Assembly: GCA_900553245.1 (NCBI GenBank)
Contig: USCP01000063.1
Coordinates: forward strand, 1-9,265
Length of the DNA: 9,265 bases
Reading direction: 5' to 3'
Source: an uncultured Peptococcaceae bacterium
Lineage (GTDB): Bacteria > Bacillota > Peptococcia > Peptococcales > Peptococcaceae
The translations under genes were made by a program, and so were the position numbers. Positions 1 to 6,750 of this stretch are shown here, piece after piece. Each line of letters opens with the position of its first letter. The first letter of the stretch is position 1. The notes below the pieces were generated by a model that made no database searches, was not told the DNA's origin, and saw nothing but the letters and a program-made list of their open reading frames with translations.

Positions 1-1986
1 ATCGGCGGAGGTGCCGATGATTTTTACGCCGTAGGCAGCGAGGTCGGCGGTGAGTTTGATGGCGGTTTGACCACCGTAAGCCACAACGACGCCGATTGGT
101 TTTTCGATGTCGATGATTGGCTTGACGTCTTCCCAGGTAACCGGTTCAAAGTAGAGGCGGTCAGCGGTATCAAAGTCGGTGGAAACGGTTTCAGGGTTGT
201 TGTTAATGATGATTACTTCGTAGCCGAGTTCTTTCAAGGCCCATACGGAGTGGACGCTGGAGTAGTCAAATTCAATCCCTTGACCAATGCGAATGGGGCC
301 GGAGCCGAATACGATGACGCGTTCCTTGGTGGATTGGGCAATCGGTTCGAGGGCTTCGTTTTCCGCACCTTCTTCAGGGGTTTTGAAGACAGAGTAGAAG
401 TAAGGGGTGGCAGCGGAGAATTCGCCGGCGCAGGTGTCTACCATCTTGTAGATTGGTGCCAAGGTGGTAGGGAGGGCGTTGCAGTTGAGCTTTTCCATGA
501 GCTTGTCGGTAAAGCCGAGCTTTTTGCCGTGGATGTATTCTTCTTCTGTGAGGGCGCTGTGATTGTCAACCAAGCGGTGTTCGAAATCACAGAGCTTGCA
601 AAGCTTGTAGAGGAACCATTCGTCAATCATGGTGAGGGCGTGAATGTCATCCACACTCATGCCGCGATAGAGTCCTTCGTACACGGCAAAGAGGCGCAAA
701 TCGCTAGGGTTTGCCATGAGAGGCTTGAGTTCTTCCAGGCTGAGGGTGATGAAATCATGGTAGCGCAGGGTGTCTTGCTTGATTTCCGCGCCACGCACGG
801 CTTTCATAAGACCCATTTCAAAGGTGTCGGCAATGGCCATGACTTCACCGGTGGCCTTCATTTGAGTGCCGAGGTCACGTTTTGCATAGATGAATTTGTC
901 AAACGGCCATTTTGGGAACTTCACAGCGACATAGTCTAATGCCGGTTCAAAAGAGGCGTAGGTTTTGCCGGTTACAACGTTTGGAATTTCATCCAAGGTG
1001 TAACCCAAGGCAATTTTGGTAGCAATCTTAGCGATTGGATAACCGGTGGCTTTAGATGCCAACGCAGAGGAACGGGACACGCGAGGATTGACTTCGATGA
1101 CAGCGTATTCAAAGCTTTCCGGATGAAGGGCAAACTGTACGTTGCAGCCCCCTTCAACGCCTAAGGAATCGACAATGCGAAGGGCGGCAGAGCGGAGCAT
1201 TTGATATTCCTTATCAGCGAGGGTGACAGCAGGAGCGATGACAATAGAGTCGCCGGTGTGCACGCCAACGGGGTCAAAGTTTTCCATGGAGCAGACGGTG
1301 ATGGCGTTGCCTTTGGCATCGCGAATGACTTCGAATTCGATTTCCTTCCAACCGCTGATGCATTTTTCAACGAGAATTTGGTGAATAGGGGAGGCTTGCA
1401 AGCCGTTATGAGAAATTTGATTGAGTTCTTCTGGGGTATTGCAAATCCCACCACCGCTGCCGCCTAAGGTAAAGGCAGGGCGTACAATAACAGGATAGCC
1501 AATTTCTTCGGCGTATTGCATGGCAGAAACGGTGTCGGTGACAACCTTAGAAGCGATGGTTGGTTGGTCAATGGATGCCATGGTATCCTTGAACATTTGA
1601 CGGTCTTCCGCCTTGTCGATGGTTTCCGGATTGGCGCCGAGGAGCTTCACATTGTGGCGGGCAAGGAATCCTTCACGCGCGAGTTGCATGGAAAGGGTGA
1701 GGCCGGTTTGGCCGCCTAAGGTAGAAAGAATGGCGTCAGGGCGTTCCTTTTTGATGATGCGTTTGATGGTTTCCAAGGTCAGCGGTTCGATGTAGACATG
1801 GTTGGCCATGGCTTCGTCGGTCATGATGGTTGCTGGGTTGGAGTTAATCAAAACAATGTCGATGTTGTTTTCTTTGAGTGCTTGGCATGCTTGGGTGCCG
1901 GCATAGTCAAATTCGGCAGCTTGGCCGATGACAATTGGACCGGAACCAATGACGAGTACTTTTTTAATCTCTGGATTTAATGGCAT
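1..1986 (-). CDS. carB: Carbamoyl phosphate synthetase large subunit (3' end outside window)
   Basis: CarB uses two ATP, bicarbonate and ammonia (channelled from CarA) to make carbamoyl phosphate for pyrimidine and arginine synthesis in the cytoplasm. The first 662 codons are visible, read without a stop; the family is about 1,060-1,070 residues. The N-terminus reads MPLNPEIKKVLVIGSGP and continues with GQAAEFDY. The glycine-rich ATP-grasp loop LGGSGGGI is at about 174-181 and NPRVSRSSALASKATG starts at residue 300. The second, internally duplicated half opens near residue 554 with ERVIVFGSGPIRIGQ. Most of the second ATP-grasp domain and the C-terminal allosteric domain lie off the left edge. 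The ATG start is set by a GGAGG ribosome site 10 nt upstream, inside the end of carA, which suggests translational coupling. Identification is secure; whether it is tuned to arginine or to pyrimidines cannot be told. Confidence 0.97.
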   Translation of the reverse strand, partial: MPLNPEIKKVLVIGSGPIVIGQAAEFDYAGTQACQALKENNIDIVLINSNPATIMTDEAMANHVYIEPLTLETIKRIIKKERPDAILSTLGGQTGLTLSMQLAREGFLARHNVKLLGANPETIDKAEDRQMFKDTMASIDQPTIASKVVTDTVSAMQYAEEIGYPVIVRPAFTLGGSGGGICNTPEELNQISHNGLQASPIHQILVEKCISGWKEIEFEVIRDAKGNAITVCSMENFDPVGVHTGDSIVIAPAVTLADKEYQMLRSAALRIVDSLGVEGGCNVQFALHPESFEYAVIEVNPRVSRSSALASKATGYPIAKIATKIALGYTLDEIPNVVTGKTYASFEPALDYVAVKFPKWPFDKFIYAKRDLGTQMKATGEVMAIADTFEMGLMKAVRGAEIKQDTLRYHDFITLSLEELKPLMANPSDLRLFAVYEGLYRGMSVDDIHALTMIDEWFLYKLCKLCDFEHRLVDNHSALTEEEYIHGKKLGFTDKLMEKLNCNALPTTLAPIYKMVDTCAGEFSAATPYFYSVFKTPEEGAENEALEPIAQSTKERVIVFGSGPIRIGQGIEFDYSSVHSVWALKELGYEVIIINNNPETVSTDFDTADRLYFEPVTWEDVKPIIDIEKPIGVVVAYGGQTAIKLTADLAAYGVKIIGTSAD

Positions 1987-1991
1987 ATTTT

Positions 1992-3062
1992 TTAAACCTC
2001 CATCATTTCAAAGAATCGGTCAAAGAGATAGTCGGTATCTTTTGGACCGCCGCAGGCTTCAGGGTGGAATTGCACGCTGAAGGTTGGTTCGTTCACGTAG
2101 TCGATGCCTTCACAGGTGCTGTCGTTGGAGTTGACAAAACGGATATTGGCAATCGTTTTGTCGATGCTGTCGCTATCTACGGCGTAGCCGTGGTTTTGGC
2201 TGGTGATAAAGATGCGGTCAGTGACGGTATCGCGTGCCGGTTGGTTGGCACCACGGTGACCGTATTTGAGTTTAAAGGTACGGAAGCCGTGGCTGAGCGC
2301 CAAGAGCTGGTGCCCTAAGCAAATGCCAAAGGTAGGGATTTTGTCTGCTTGGAGCTTGGTGAGTTCGCCGATGACGTCTTGGGCTTCCTGTGGATCCCCG
2401 GGACCATTAGAGAGCATGATGGCGTCCGGTTTTTGTGCGAGTATATCTTCGCGAGTGCTGGAGGCAGGCATGCGCACGACGGTGGCACCACGTTTTAATA
2501 GTTCACGCTCGATATTGTCCTTCGCGCCAAAGTCCCAAAGCACCACACGGGGACCGTTGGTGGTGGATGGGGTGGTTTTTACCGTCTTTGTCGTAACAGA
2601 AGGAACGGCATCACTGATGAAGAAATCCTTGAGTCCATCCGGGGTTGCCTTGCTTGCGTCGGTAGTGAGCACCGCATTCATAACGCCGTGTTCACGAATA
2701 CGCTTGGTAAGGGCACGGGTGTCGATGCCATAAAGGCCAACCACATTGTTTTCTTTGAGGTATGCATCCAAGGTGGAAGTCCCGCGAAAATTAGATGGAT
2801 AATCACATGGGTCCATCACAATGTAACCACGAAGTGCCGGCTGGGCGGATTCAAAATCTTCATCAATGATGCCGTAATTGCCTATTAAAGGAAAAGTCTG
2901 GAGAACGATTTGTCCATAGTAGCTTGGGTCGGTGAGGGTTTCAAGATAACCGGTCATTGCAGTGGTAAATACCAACTCAGCCACAACCGTGCCCTCTGCG
3001 CCGAAGGATTTTCCGTGCAATACGGTGCCATCCTCAAGGCATAAATACGCTTTTTTCGTCAA
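1992..3062 (-). CDS. carA: Carbamoyl phosphate synthetase small (glutaminase) subunit
   Basis: CarA hydrolyses glutamine and passes the ammonia to CarB. The 356-residue product has normal length. The CarA-specific N-terminal domain (about 1-150) includes FTTAMTGYLETLTDPSY and GIDTRALTKRIREHG. The class I glutamine amidotransferase domain (about 172-350) has the nucleophile Cys248 in FGICLGHQ and the catalytic pair His333 and Glu335 in QFHPEA; SNGPGDP (218-224) is the usual oxyanion-loop region. The start is TTG at 3062-3060, supported by an AAAGGAG site 10 nt upstream; no in-frame ATG lies nearby, the first internal Met being residue 36. It is followed 5 bp later by carB, so the two are almost certainly one transcript. 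No PyrR-type attenuator is visible in the roughly 50-nt leader. Confidence 0.97.
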   Translation of the reverse strand: MTKKAYLCLEDGTVLHGKSFGAEGTVVAELVFTTAMTGYLETLTDPSYYGQIVLQTFPLIGNYGIIDEDFESAQPALRGYIVMDPCDYPSNFRGTSTLDAYLKENNVVGLYGIDTRALTKRIREHGVMNAVLTTDASKATPDGLKDFFISDAVPSVTTKTVKTTPSTTNGPRVVLWDFGAKDNIERELLKRGATVVRMPASSTREDILAQKPDAIMLSNGPGDPQEAQDVIGELTKLQADKIPTFGICLGHQLLALSHGFRTFKLKYGHRGANQPARDTVTDRIFITSQNHGYAVDSDSIDKTIANIRFVNSNDSTCEGIDYVNEPTFSVQFHPEACGGPKDTDYLFDRFFEMMEV

Positions 3063-3121
3063 AAGAATCGAGCTCCTTTACTTTAAATTATGCATAGTAT
3101 GGAATTTTTTACATCCGTCCA

Positions 3122-3150
3122 ATTATATAGCAAAAGCAGCCTAAAGGAAA
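3122..3150 (-). promoter_or_regulatory. Probable carAB promoter, overlapping the upstream terminator hairpin
   Basis: On the minus strand a perfect TATAAT -10 (3127-3122) lies about 60 bp before the carA start. At a 17-bp spacing the -35 would be TTTCCT (3150-3145), a 3-of-6 match, so the -10 carries most of the case. Transcription would begin near 3115, giving a leader of about 53 nt. The -35 and spacer fall inside the hairpin that ends the upstream gene. This is a sequence-only prediction. Confidence 0.55.
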
Positions 3151-3173
3151 TAGTAAATTTCATTTAGGCTGCT
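3131..3173 (-). terminator. Intrinsic terminator after the radical SAM gene
   Basis: AGCAGCCTAAA (3135-3145) pairs perfectly with TTTAGGCTGCT (3163-3173). Inside, GAAAT (3147-3151) pairs with ATTTC (3157-3161) past one G-A mismatch, leaving a 5-nt loop. Read on the minus strand, the hairpin begins 17 nt after the radical SAM stop codon and is followed by a short T run (TTTG, plus the T closing the stem). The T tract is short for a strong terminator. On the plus strand it is followed by AATTTTT, but no plus-strand gene ends here. Confidence 0.65.
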
Positions 3174-3189
3174 AATTTTTAGTTACAAA

Positions 3190-3909
3190 TCACCCTACAC
3201 CGAAATCAGTGTTATTTAGTAGGATATCGATACGGGTATTGTTTTTAATATTCGGAAGAATGTCAGATATGAATAAATTTACAACGCTTTCACTGCGCTT
3301 CACCGGTGTGCCGTTGTCAATCATGATATTGATGCAGATGCGGTCAAAATAAGTGAGTCCGATTTGAATATCTGATTGCATTTGCTCGAGGGTTTCGCCT
3401 TCGACACCAAAGAGCAGACAACACTCGTTAAAGTATTGCGCCATTTCTTCGGGAGTAGTGTCCTCAGGGATGCCCTTGTCAAAAACGGTTTCACGGAAAC
3501 GACCGTCAAAGGTTTCTATGCCGGCCTTGACCTTAAGGGTGATGCCTTCTTTTTCGAGACGGGCACGGAAAGGGGCAATGGCAGCGCGGTCGTTCCAGTG
3601 ACATTCCACGTGCAGGCGATGAATGTTGTGGGCTTTCATGGTGTCGATGATGGCAGCTAAGGTGGTTTCGCTTAAATCAGAGAAGCTGCCGGAGTTCATG
3701 ACTTCAAGGACACCGGTCTTGCCTTGTATATGTGAAAGAACATCGAGATTCAGCGCATCGTTTGCGGCTTGGTCAAGGGAGAAATCGAGGTGATAGTTGC
3801 AGAAACGGCAGCGGCGCCATTTACAGCCACTGCCACGCAACAGTACGATCTCGCGTGGATTTTTATCTTCAATAAAACTATAGCGTTCGGATGGATGTGG
3901 ATTGCTCAT
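3190..3909 (-). CDS. Radical SAM protein, Elp3/MiaB-like, with CX4CX2C cluster motif
   Basis: This 239-residue protein is probably an enzyme that cleaves S-adenosylmethionine at a [4Fe-4S] cluster; its substrate is unknown. The candidate cluster ligands are Cys29, Cys34 and Cys37 in GSGCKWRRCRFCNYH. The spacing is CX4CX2C rather than the usual CX3CX2C, but the aromatic residue before the last Cys (Phe36) is retained. NSGSF (72-76) sits where SAM-contacting residues are expected. KAGIETFDGRFRE (128-140) resembles the Elp3/MiaB-like group that includes the archaeosine enzyme RaSEA and queuine lyase QueL. That link is from memory of motif style, not from a search. No C-terminal RNA-binding domain is present. 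The ATG start is set by AGGAGG 6 nt upstream. It is probably a single-gene transcript, with its own promoter candidate and a terminator before carA. No queuosine transporter or other modification gene is adjacent. Confidence 0.85.
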   Translation of the reverse strand: MSNPHPSERYSFIEDKNPREIVLLRGSGCKWRRCRFCNYHLDFSLDQAANDALNLDVLSHIQGKTGVLEVMNSGSFSDLSETTLAAIIDTMKAHNIHRLHVECHWNDRAAIAPFRARLEKEGITLKVKAGIETFDGRFRETVFDKGIPEDTTPEEMAQYFNECCLLFGVEGETLEQMQSDIQIGLTYFDRICINIMIDNGTPVKRSESVVNLFISDILPNIKNNTRIDILLNNTDFGVG

Positions 3910-3939
3910 GGTGGTCCTCCTTCATGGTCCGTTGATGTT

Positions 3940-3968
3940 AATATAGCAAGTTTAGAGAAGGGGCGCAA
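3940..3968 (-). promoter_or_regulatory. Probable promoter of the radical SAM gene
   Basis: On the minus strand TTGCGC (3968-3963) and TATATT (3945-3940) are 17 bp apart, and TGC directly before the -10 makes it an extended -10. Transcription would begin near 3933, about 24 nt before the start codon, with room for the AGGAGG site. A second TATAAT lies at 4011-4006 on the same strand but has a poorer -35. Prediction only. Confidence 0.45.
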
Positions 3969-4063
3969 GCGCAGGGCAAAGGCAAAAAAAAATGCAAAGA
4001 GAGCAATTATAGAACTTTTGTATGGGGATGGTCGTTTTTTTGTACCCCAAGGCCTGTTTTTTG

Positions 4064-4076
4064 TGGTATATTATAC
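4064..4076 (+). promoter_or_regulatory. Probable extended -10 promoter for the rapZ operon
   Basis: TGG followed by TATATT (4067-4072) forms an extended -10 element about 43 bp before the start of the 115-residue protein. No good -35 sits at 16-18 bp; the nearest TTG-containing hexamer, TTGTAC (4040-4045), is 21 bp away. The -10 lies inside the perfect palindrome GTATA-T-TATAC (4066-4076), which could serve as an operator. It is the only convincing plus-strand promoter seen ahead of the run of plus-strand genes. Confidence 0.4.
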
Positions 4077-4114
4077 AAAATAATACCCTTAAAGAGATTA
4101 AGGAGGAACTTTTT

Positions 4115-4462
4115 ATGAAATTAGGTAAGTTATTTGTTGGCGCAGCAGCTGCTGCAGCAAGTGTTGGTGTTTATCAAAATCGTGACATGGTGAATGCCAT
4201 TTTCAAATTGGAAAAAATCCAAGGGGATTTGTTTACCCGTATTGCAAATACCGGAAGCCAAATCCAATATTTGTGCAAAAACGACAACCAATCCGTAGAA
4301 CTTTTCATGGATTGGGTGGCTTATAACGGCTGGACCCCTGCTAATCGCGTTGGTGAAGGCTTCTTTTTCATCAATGATGAAGGCAAAACCCTTACCATTG
4401 AACGTGAAGCAGTGATGGGTGGACGTTATATTGTTTGGTCCGCTTCAAACGAAATCGAATAG
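4115..4462 (+). CDS. Small hypothetical protein with a hydrophobic N-terminus
   Basis: I do not recognise this 115-residue protein. Residues 1-20 (MKLGKLFVGAAAAAASVGVY) are basic then Ala-rich and hydrophobic, like a short membrane anchor or weak signal peptide; no lipobox is seen. The middle (about 25-70) looks helical and ends in SVELFMDWVAYNGW. The C-terminal third (GEGFFFINDEGKTLTIE onward) looks like beta strands. There is one cysteine, Cys54. The ATG at 4115 is chosen because AAGGAGGA sits 8 nt upstream; an in-frame ATG at 4022 would add 31 residues but lies upstream of the predicted promoter and has no ribosome site. It ends 36 bp before rapZ with no terminator between, so it is probably the first gene of that operon. 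Good coding character and a strong ribosome site make it a real gene; its function is open. Confidence 0.8.
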   Translation: MKLGKLFVGAAAAAASVGVYQNRDMVNAIFKLEKIQGDLFTRIANTGSQIQYLCKNDNQSVELFMDWVAYNGWTPANRVGEGFFFINDEGKTLTIEREAVMGGRYIVWSASNEIE

Positions 4463-4498
4463 TCGTAGCTTACAATTTTTCTCTGAATGGAGTAGCAT

Positions 4499-5368
4499 AT
4501 GAGCACGTTGTTTCCAAGTGAAGAAAAAAGATTTGTTATTGTCACAGGCCTCTCTGGGGCCGGAAAGTCTTTGGCGTGCAATTATTTTGAAGACATGGGC
4601 TACTTCTGCGTGGACAATCTGCCAGCGCCGTTGATTTCGCGTCTGGCAGATTTAGTTGTGCAGGCAGAGAGCAATCTTCACAAGATTTGCCTTGTCATTG
4701 ATATGCGTGGCGGTCAATTTATTCAAGCCATTGATGAGCAATTGGCGGTATTGCGTCAAATGGGCATCGAATATACGATTCTTTACCTTGAAGCCAGCAC
4801 GGATGTCCTTGTGAATCGTTTTAAGGAAACACGCCGTATTCATCCGATGAGTGAGGATGGTTCTATCCTTGCGGGGATTGAAATCGAGCGTGAGGCGTTA
4901 AAGAGTGTGCGCGATATTGCGACCATTACCTTGGATACCTCGGAGTTTTCTAAGGATGATCTCAAGAAGGCTTTGTGTAAGCTGTGGGAATCCGAAAAAG
5001 AAGCCATGGTGGTGAATATTCAGTCCTTTGGCTATAAGCATGGGATTCCGATTGACGCAGATATTGTGATGGATGTGCGATTTTTGAAAAATCCGTTTTA
5101 TGACCCAGCCTTGCGACCGCTGACGGGGCGTGACCAAGCGGTGCGTGACTATGTGTTTGCAAGTGATTCGGCCAAGCATTTTTTAGAAAGCTATTGCAAT
5201 TTGATGCGTGAGGTGTTGCCGCAATATGCAGCTTCCGGACGCTTGGATGTGAATATCGCGATTGGATGTACCGGTGGACAACATCGTAGCATCTCAGTGG
5301 CTGTGGAGCTGGCAGATAATCTCATCAAGGCTGGCTATAATGTCAACTTGAAGCATCGCGACCACTAA
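4499..5368 (+). CDS. rapZ: RapZ/YvcJ nucleotide-binding regulatory protein
   Basis: This is a P-loop protein of the RapZ/YvcJ family, 289 residues, normal length. In E. coli RapZ is an adaptor that presents the GlmZ small RNA to RNase E; in B. subtilis YvcJ hydrolyses nucleotides and affects competence. Walker A is GLSGAGKS at 17-24, followed by GYFCVDNLP (34-42) and the family strings NRFKETRRIHPM and GIEIERE. The C-terminal domain carries YKHGIPIDADIVMDVRFLKN, which is well kept, and GCTGGQHRS at 256-264, the signature region linked in E. coli to metabolite and RNA binding. The ATG start has GGAG 6 nt upstream. It is followed 20 bp later by yvcK, the classic Gram-positive order. Family assignment is firm; the Bacillota role may not involve a GlmZ-like RNA. 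Confidence 0.96.
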   Translation: MSTLFPSEEKRFVIVTGLSGAGKSLACNYFEDMGYFCVDNLPAPLISRLADLVVQAESNLHKICLVIDMRGGQFIQAIDEQLAVLRQMGIEYTILYLEASTDVLVNRFKETRRIHPMSEDGSILAGIEIEREALKSVRDIATITLDTSEFSKDDLKKALCKLWESEKEAMVVNIQSFGYKHGIPIDADIVMDVRFLKNPFYDPALRPLTGRDQAVRDYVFASDSAKHFLESYCNLMREVLPQYAASGRLDVNIAIGCTGGQHRSISVAVELADNLIKAGYNVNLKHRDH

Positions 5369-5388
5369 ATGAATGGGAGAATCAACCA

Positions 5389-6750
5389 TTGAAATTAAGG
5401 CCTAATACGCGACGCTGGTATTCACCAGGGTTGGGATTAAAGCGCTGGGCGGTATTGGGCGGCATTGCCATTGCTCTGATTATTATTGGGCTATGGTCGA
5501 TGGTCAATAACCAAACCACAAAAACCCTGCTCATATCCTTTGTAAATTTCTTGCAGAGAAGTATTCCAGACCTGTCCGTAGGGCAAGGTCTGGTTTGTGC
5601 TGTCGTGGGGTTGGTGGTTGCAAGCCTATCGCTCTATCATTTTAGACAACAGTATCGAAAAATAACGAATAACCATTCTCAATTGGACGACTATTATCGA
5701 AGCAATATGCTTGCAAATGGGCCTAAAATCGTTGTGATTGGTGGCGGTACCGGGCTTTCGGTGCTTCTAAAGGGGCTCAAGCACTATACATCGAACATCA
5801 CTGCAGCGGTGTCTGTGGGGGATGACGGTGGCAGCAGCGGACGGTTGCGTCGTGAATTTGACGTGGTACCTGTTGGGGATATTCGCTCTTGTATTGTGGC
5901 GCTGGCGGATGAAGAAGACATCATGGAGCAGCTCTTCAACTATCGGTTCTCTCGTGGGGAAGGCCTTAAAGGCCATAGCTTAGGGAATTTACTTTTGCTT
6001 GCTTTAACGAGTATTAGTGGTGGTTTTCAAAATGCAGTGACCACTGCCAACCAGATTTTGCACATTGGCGGGCGTGTATTGCCAATTACCACCGAGCCTC
6101 TCGAATTGCAAGCGGAGCTTGTGGATGGCACTGTGGTTCGCGGTGAATGTAACATCGGTGAATCGGAGGTGCAAATTGCACATCTTACCATCAATCCACC
6201 CTATGCTGAGGTGACGCCGGAGGTGCTTCAAGCCATTGATGAAGCTGACGCGGTCATTCTGGGACCGGGGAGTTTGTATACCTCGGTGATGCCGAACCTT
6301 TGTGTCCATCAGGTGGTGGATGCCATCAACGAAAGCGATTGCAAGACGATTTACGTTTGCAACGTGACCACCCAGCCGGGTGAAACCACTGATTATACGG
6401 CGTCTGACCATTTACAAGCCATCTATGATCATAGCTGCTCGGAGATGGTGGATTATATGCTTGTGGATGATGGCAAGACCGAAACTGCCATTGAATTGGC
6501 GGATATTTTGTTGCAAGCAAGTAGCCACGTAAAAGTCGACTATGAAAAACTTGATACCATGAACACCAAGGTGATTGAAACTTCCTTGGTGAATGAAAAG
6601 AACCCCTATCGCCATGATTCGGATAAGTTGGCACAGGCTGTGTTACGCACTCTATACGCCGACAAGGATTTTCGTTTGAAAAATGGCATGTTCAAGCAAT
6701 ACTGGCTGTATAAACAATTTCGAGAAATCAGGGAGGATGACACCGAATGA
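5389..6750 (+). CDS. yvcK: YvcK/CofD-like gluconeogenesis factor, membrane-anchored form
   Basis: YvcK is needed in B. subtilis for growth on gluconeogenic carbon sources and for normal cell-wall synthesis; it binds UDP-sugars and is reported as a cyclic-di-AMP target in some Bacillota. The catalytic-like core starts near residue 112 with KIVVIGGGTGLSVLLKGLK, then VSVGDDGGSSGRLRREFD (141-158), VPVGDIRSC (160-168), GHSLGNLLLLAL (195-206), ILGPGSLYTSV (290-300) and NVTTQPGETTDYTASDH (325-341). About 110 extra N-terminal residues carry two probable membrane helices, roughly 20-39 and 64-85, so the core should sit at the inner face of the membrane. Total length is 453, against about 320 for the soluble form. 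The start is TTG at 5389, with GGGAG upstream; nearby ATGs are out of frame. It overlaps whiA by 4 bp. Confidence 0.95.
   Translation: MKLRPNTRRWYSPGLGLKRWAVLGGIAIALIIIGLWSMVNNQTTKTLLISFVNFLQRSIPDLSVGQGLVCAVVGLVVASLSLYHFRQQYRKITNNHSQLDDYYRSNMLANGPKIVVIGGGTGLSVLLKGLKHYTSNITAAVSVGDDGGSSGRLRREFDVVPVGDIRSCIVALADEEDIMEQLFNYRFSRGEGLKGHSLGNLLLLALTSISGGFQNAVTTANQILHIGGRVLPITTEPLELQAELVDGTVVRGECNIGESEVQIAHLTINPPYAEVTPEVLQAIDEADAVILGPGSLYTSVMPNLCVHQVVDAINESDCKTIYVCNVTTQPGETTDYTASDHLQAIYDHSCSEMVDYMLVDDGKTETAIELADILLQASSHVKVDYEKLDTMNTKVIETSLVNEKNPYRHDSDKLAQAVLRTLYADKDFRLKNGMFKQYWLYKQFREIREDDTE

Noticed and set aside
67..939. 290-codon plus-strand open frame opposite carB
   Set aside because: It is antisense to well-conserved carB codons, has no ribosome site, and its protein matches no recognisable family; a shadow of carB.
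3073..3100. Possible ArgR box near TGCATAATTT upstream of carA
   Set aside because: Only one half resembles the ArgR consensus; the second half does not match, and the region is AT-rich, so chance similarity is likely.
3063..3121. Possible PyrR attenuator or riboswitch in the carA leader
   Set aside because: The predicted leader is only about 53 nt, with no terminator/antiterminator pair and no recognisable PyrR-binding loop.
4023..4049. GGGG/CCCC inverted repeat in the divergent intergenic region
   Set aside because: Only about 5 bp pair across a 17-nt loop, too weak to call a regulatory hairpin or terminator.
4022..4114. Earlier in-frame ATG that would lengthen the small protein by 31 residues
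   Set aside because: The extension covers the promoter candidate, has no ribosome site, and an AGGAGG lies at the right distance from the ATG at 4115.
4142..4155. 14-bp perfect palindrome GCAGCAGCTGCTGC
   Set aside because: It falls on consecutive Ala codons (GCA/GCT) of the small protein and is explained by repeated codon use.
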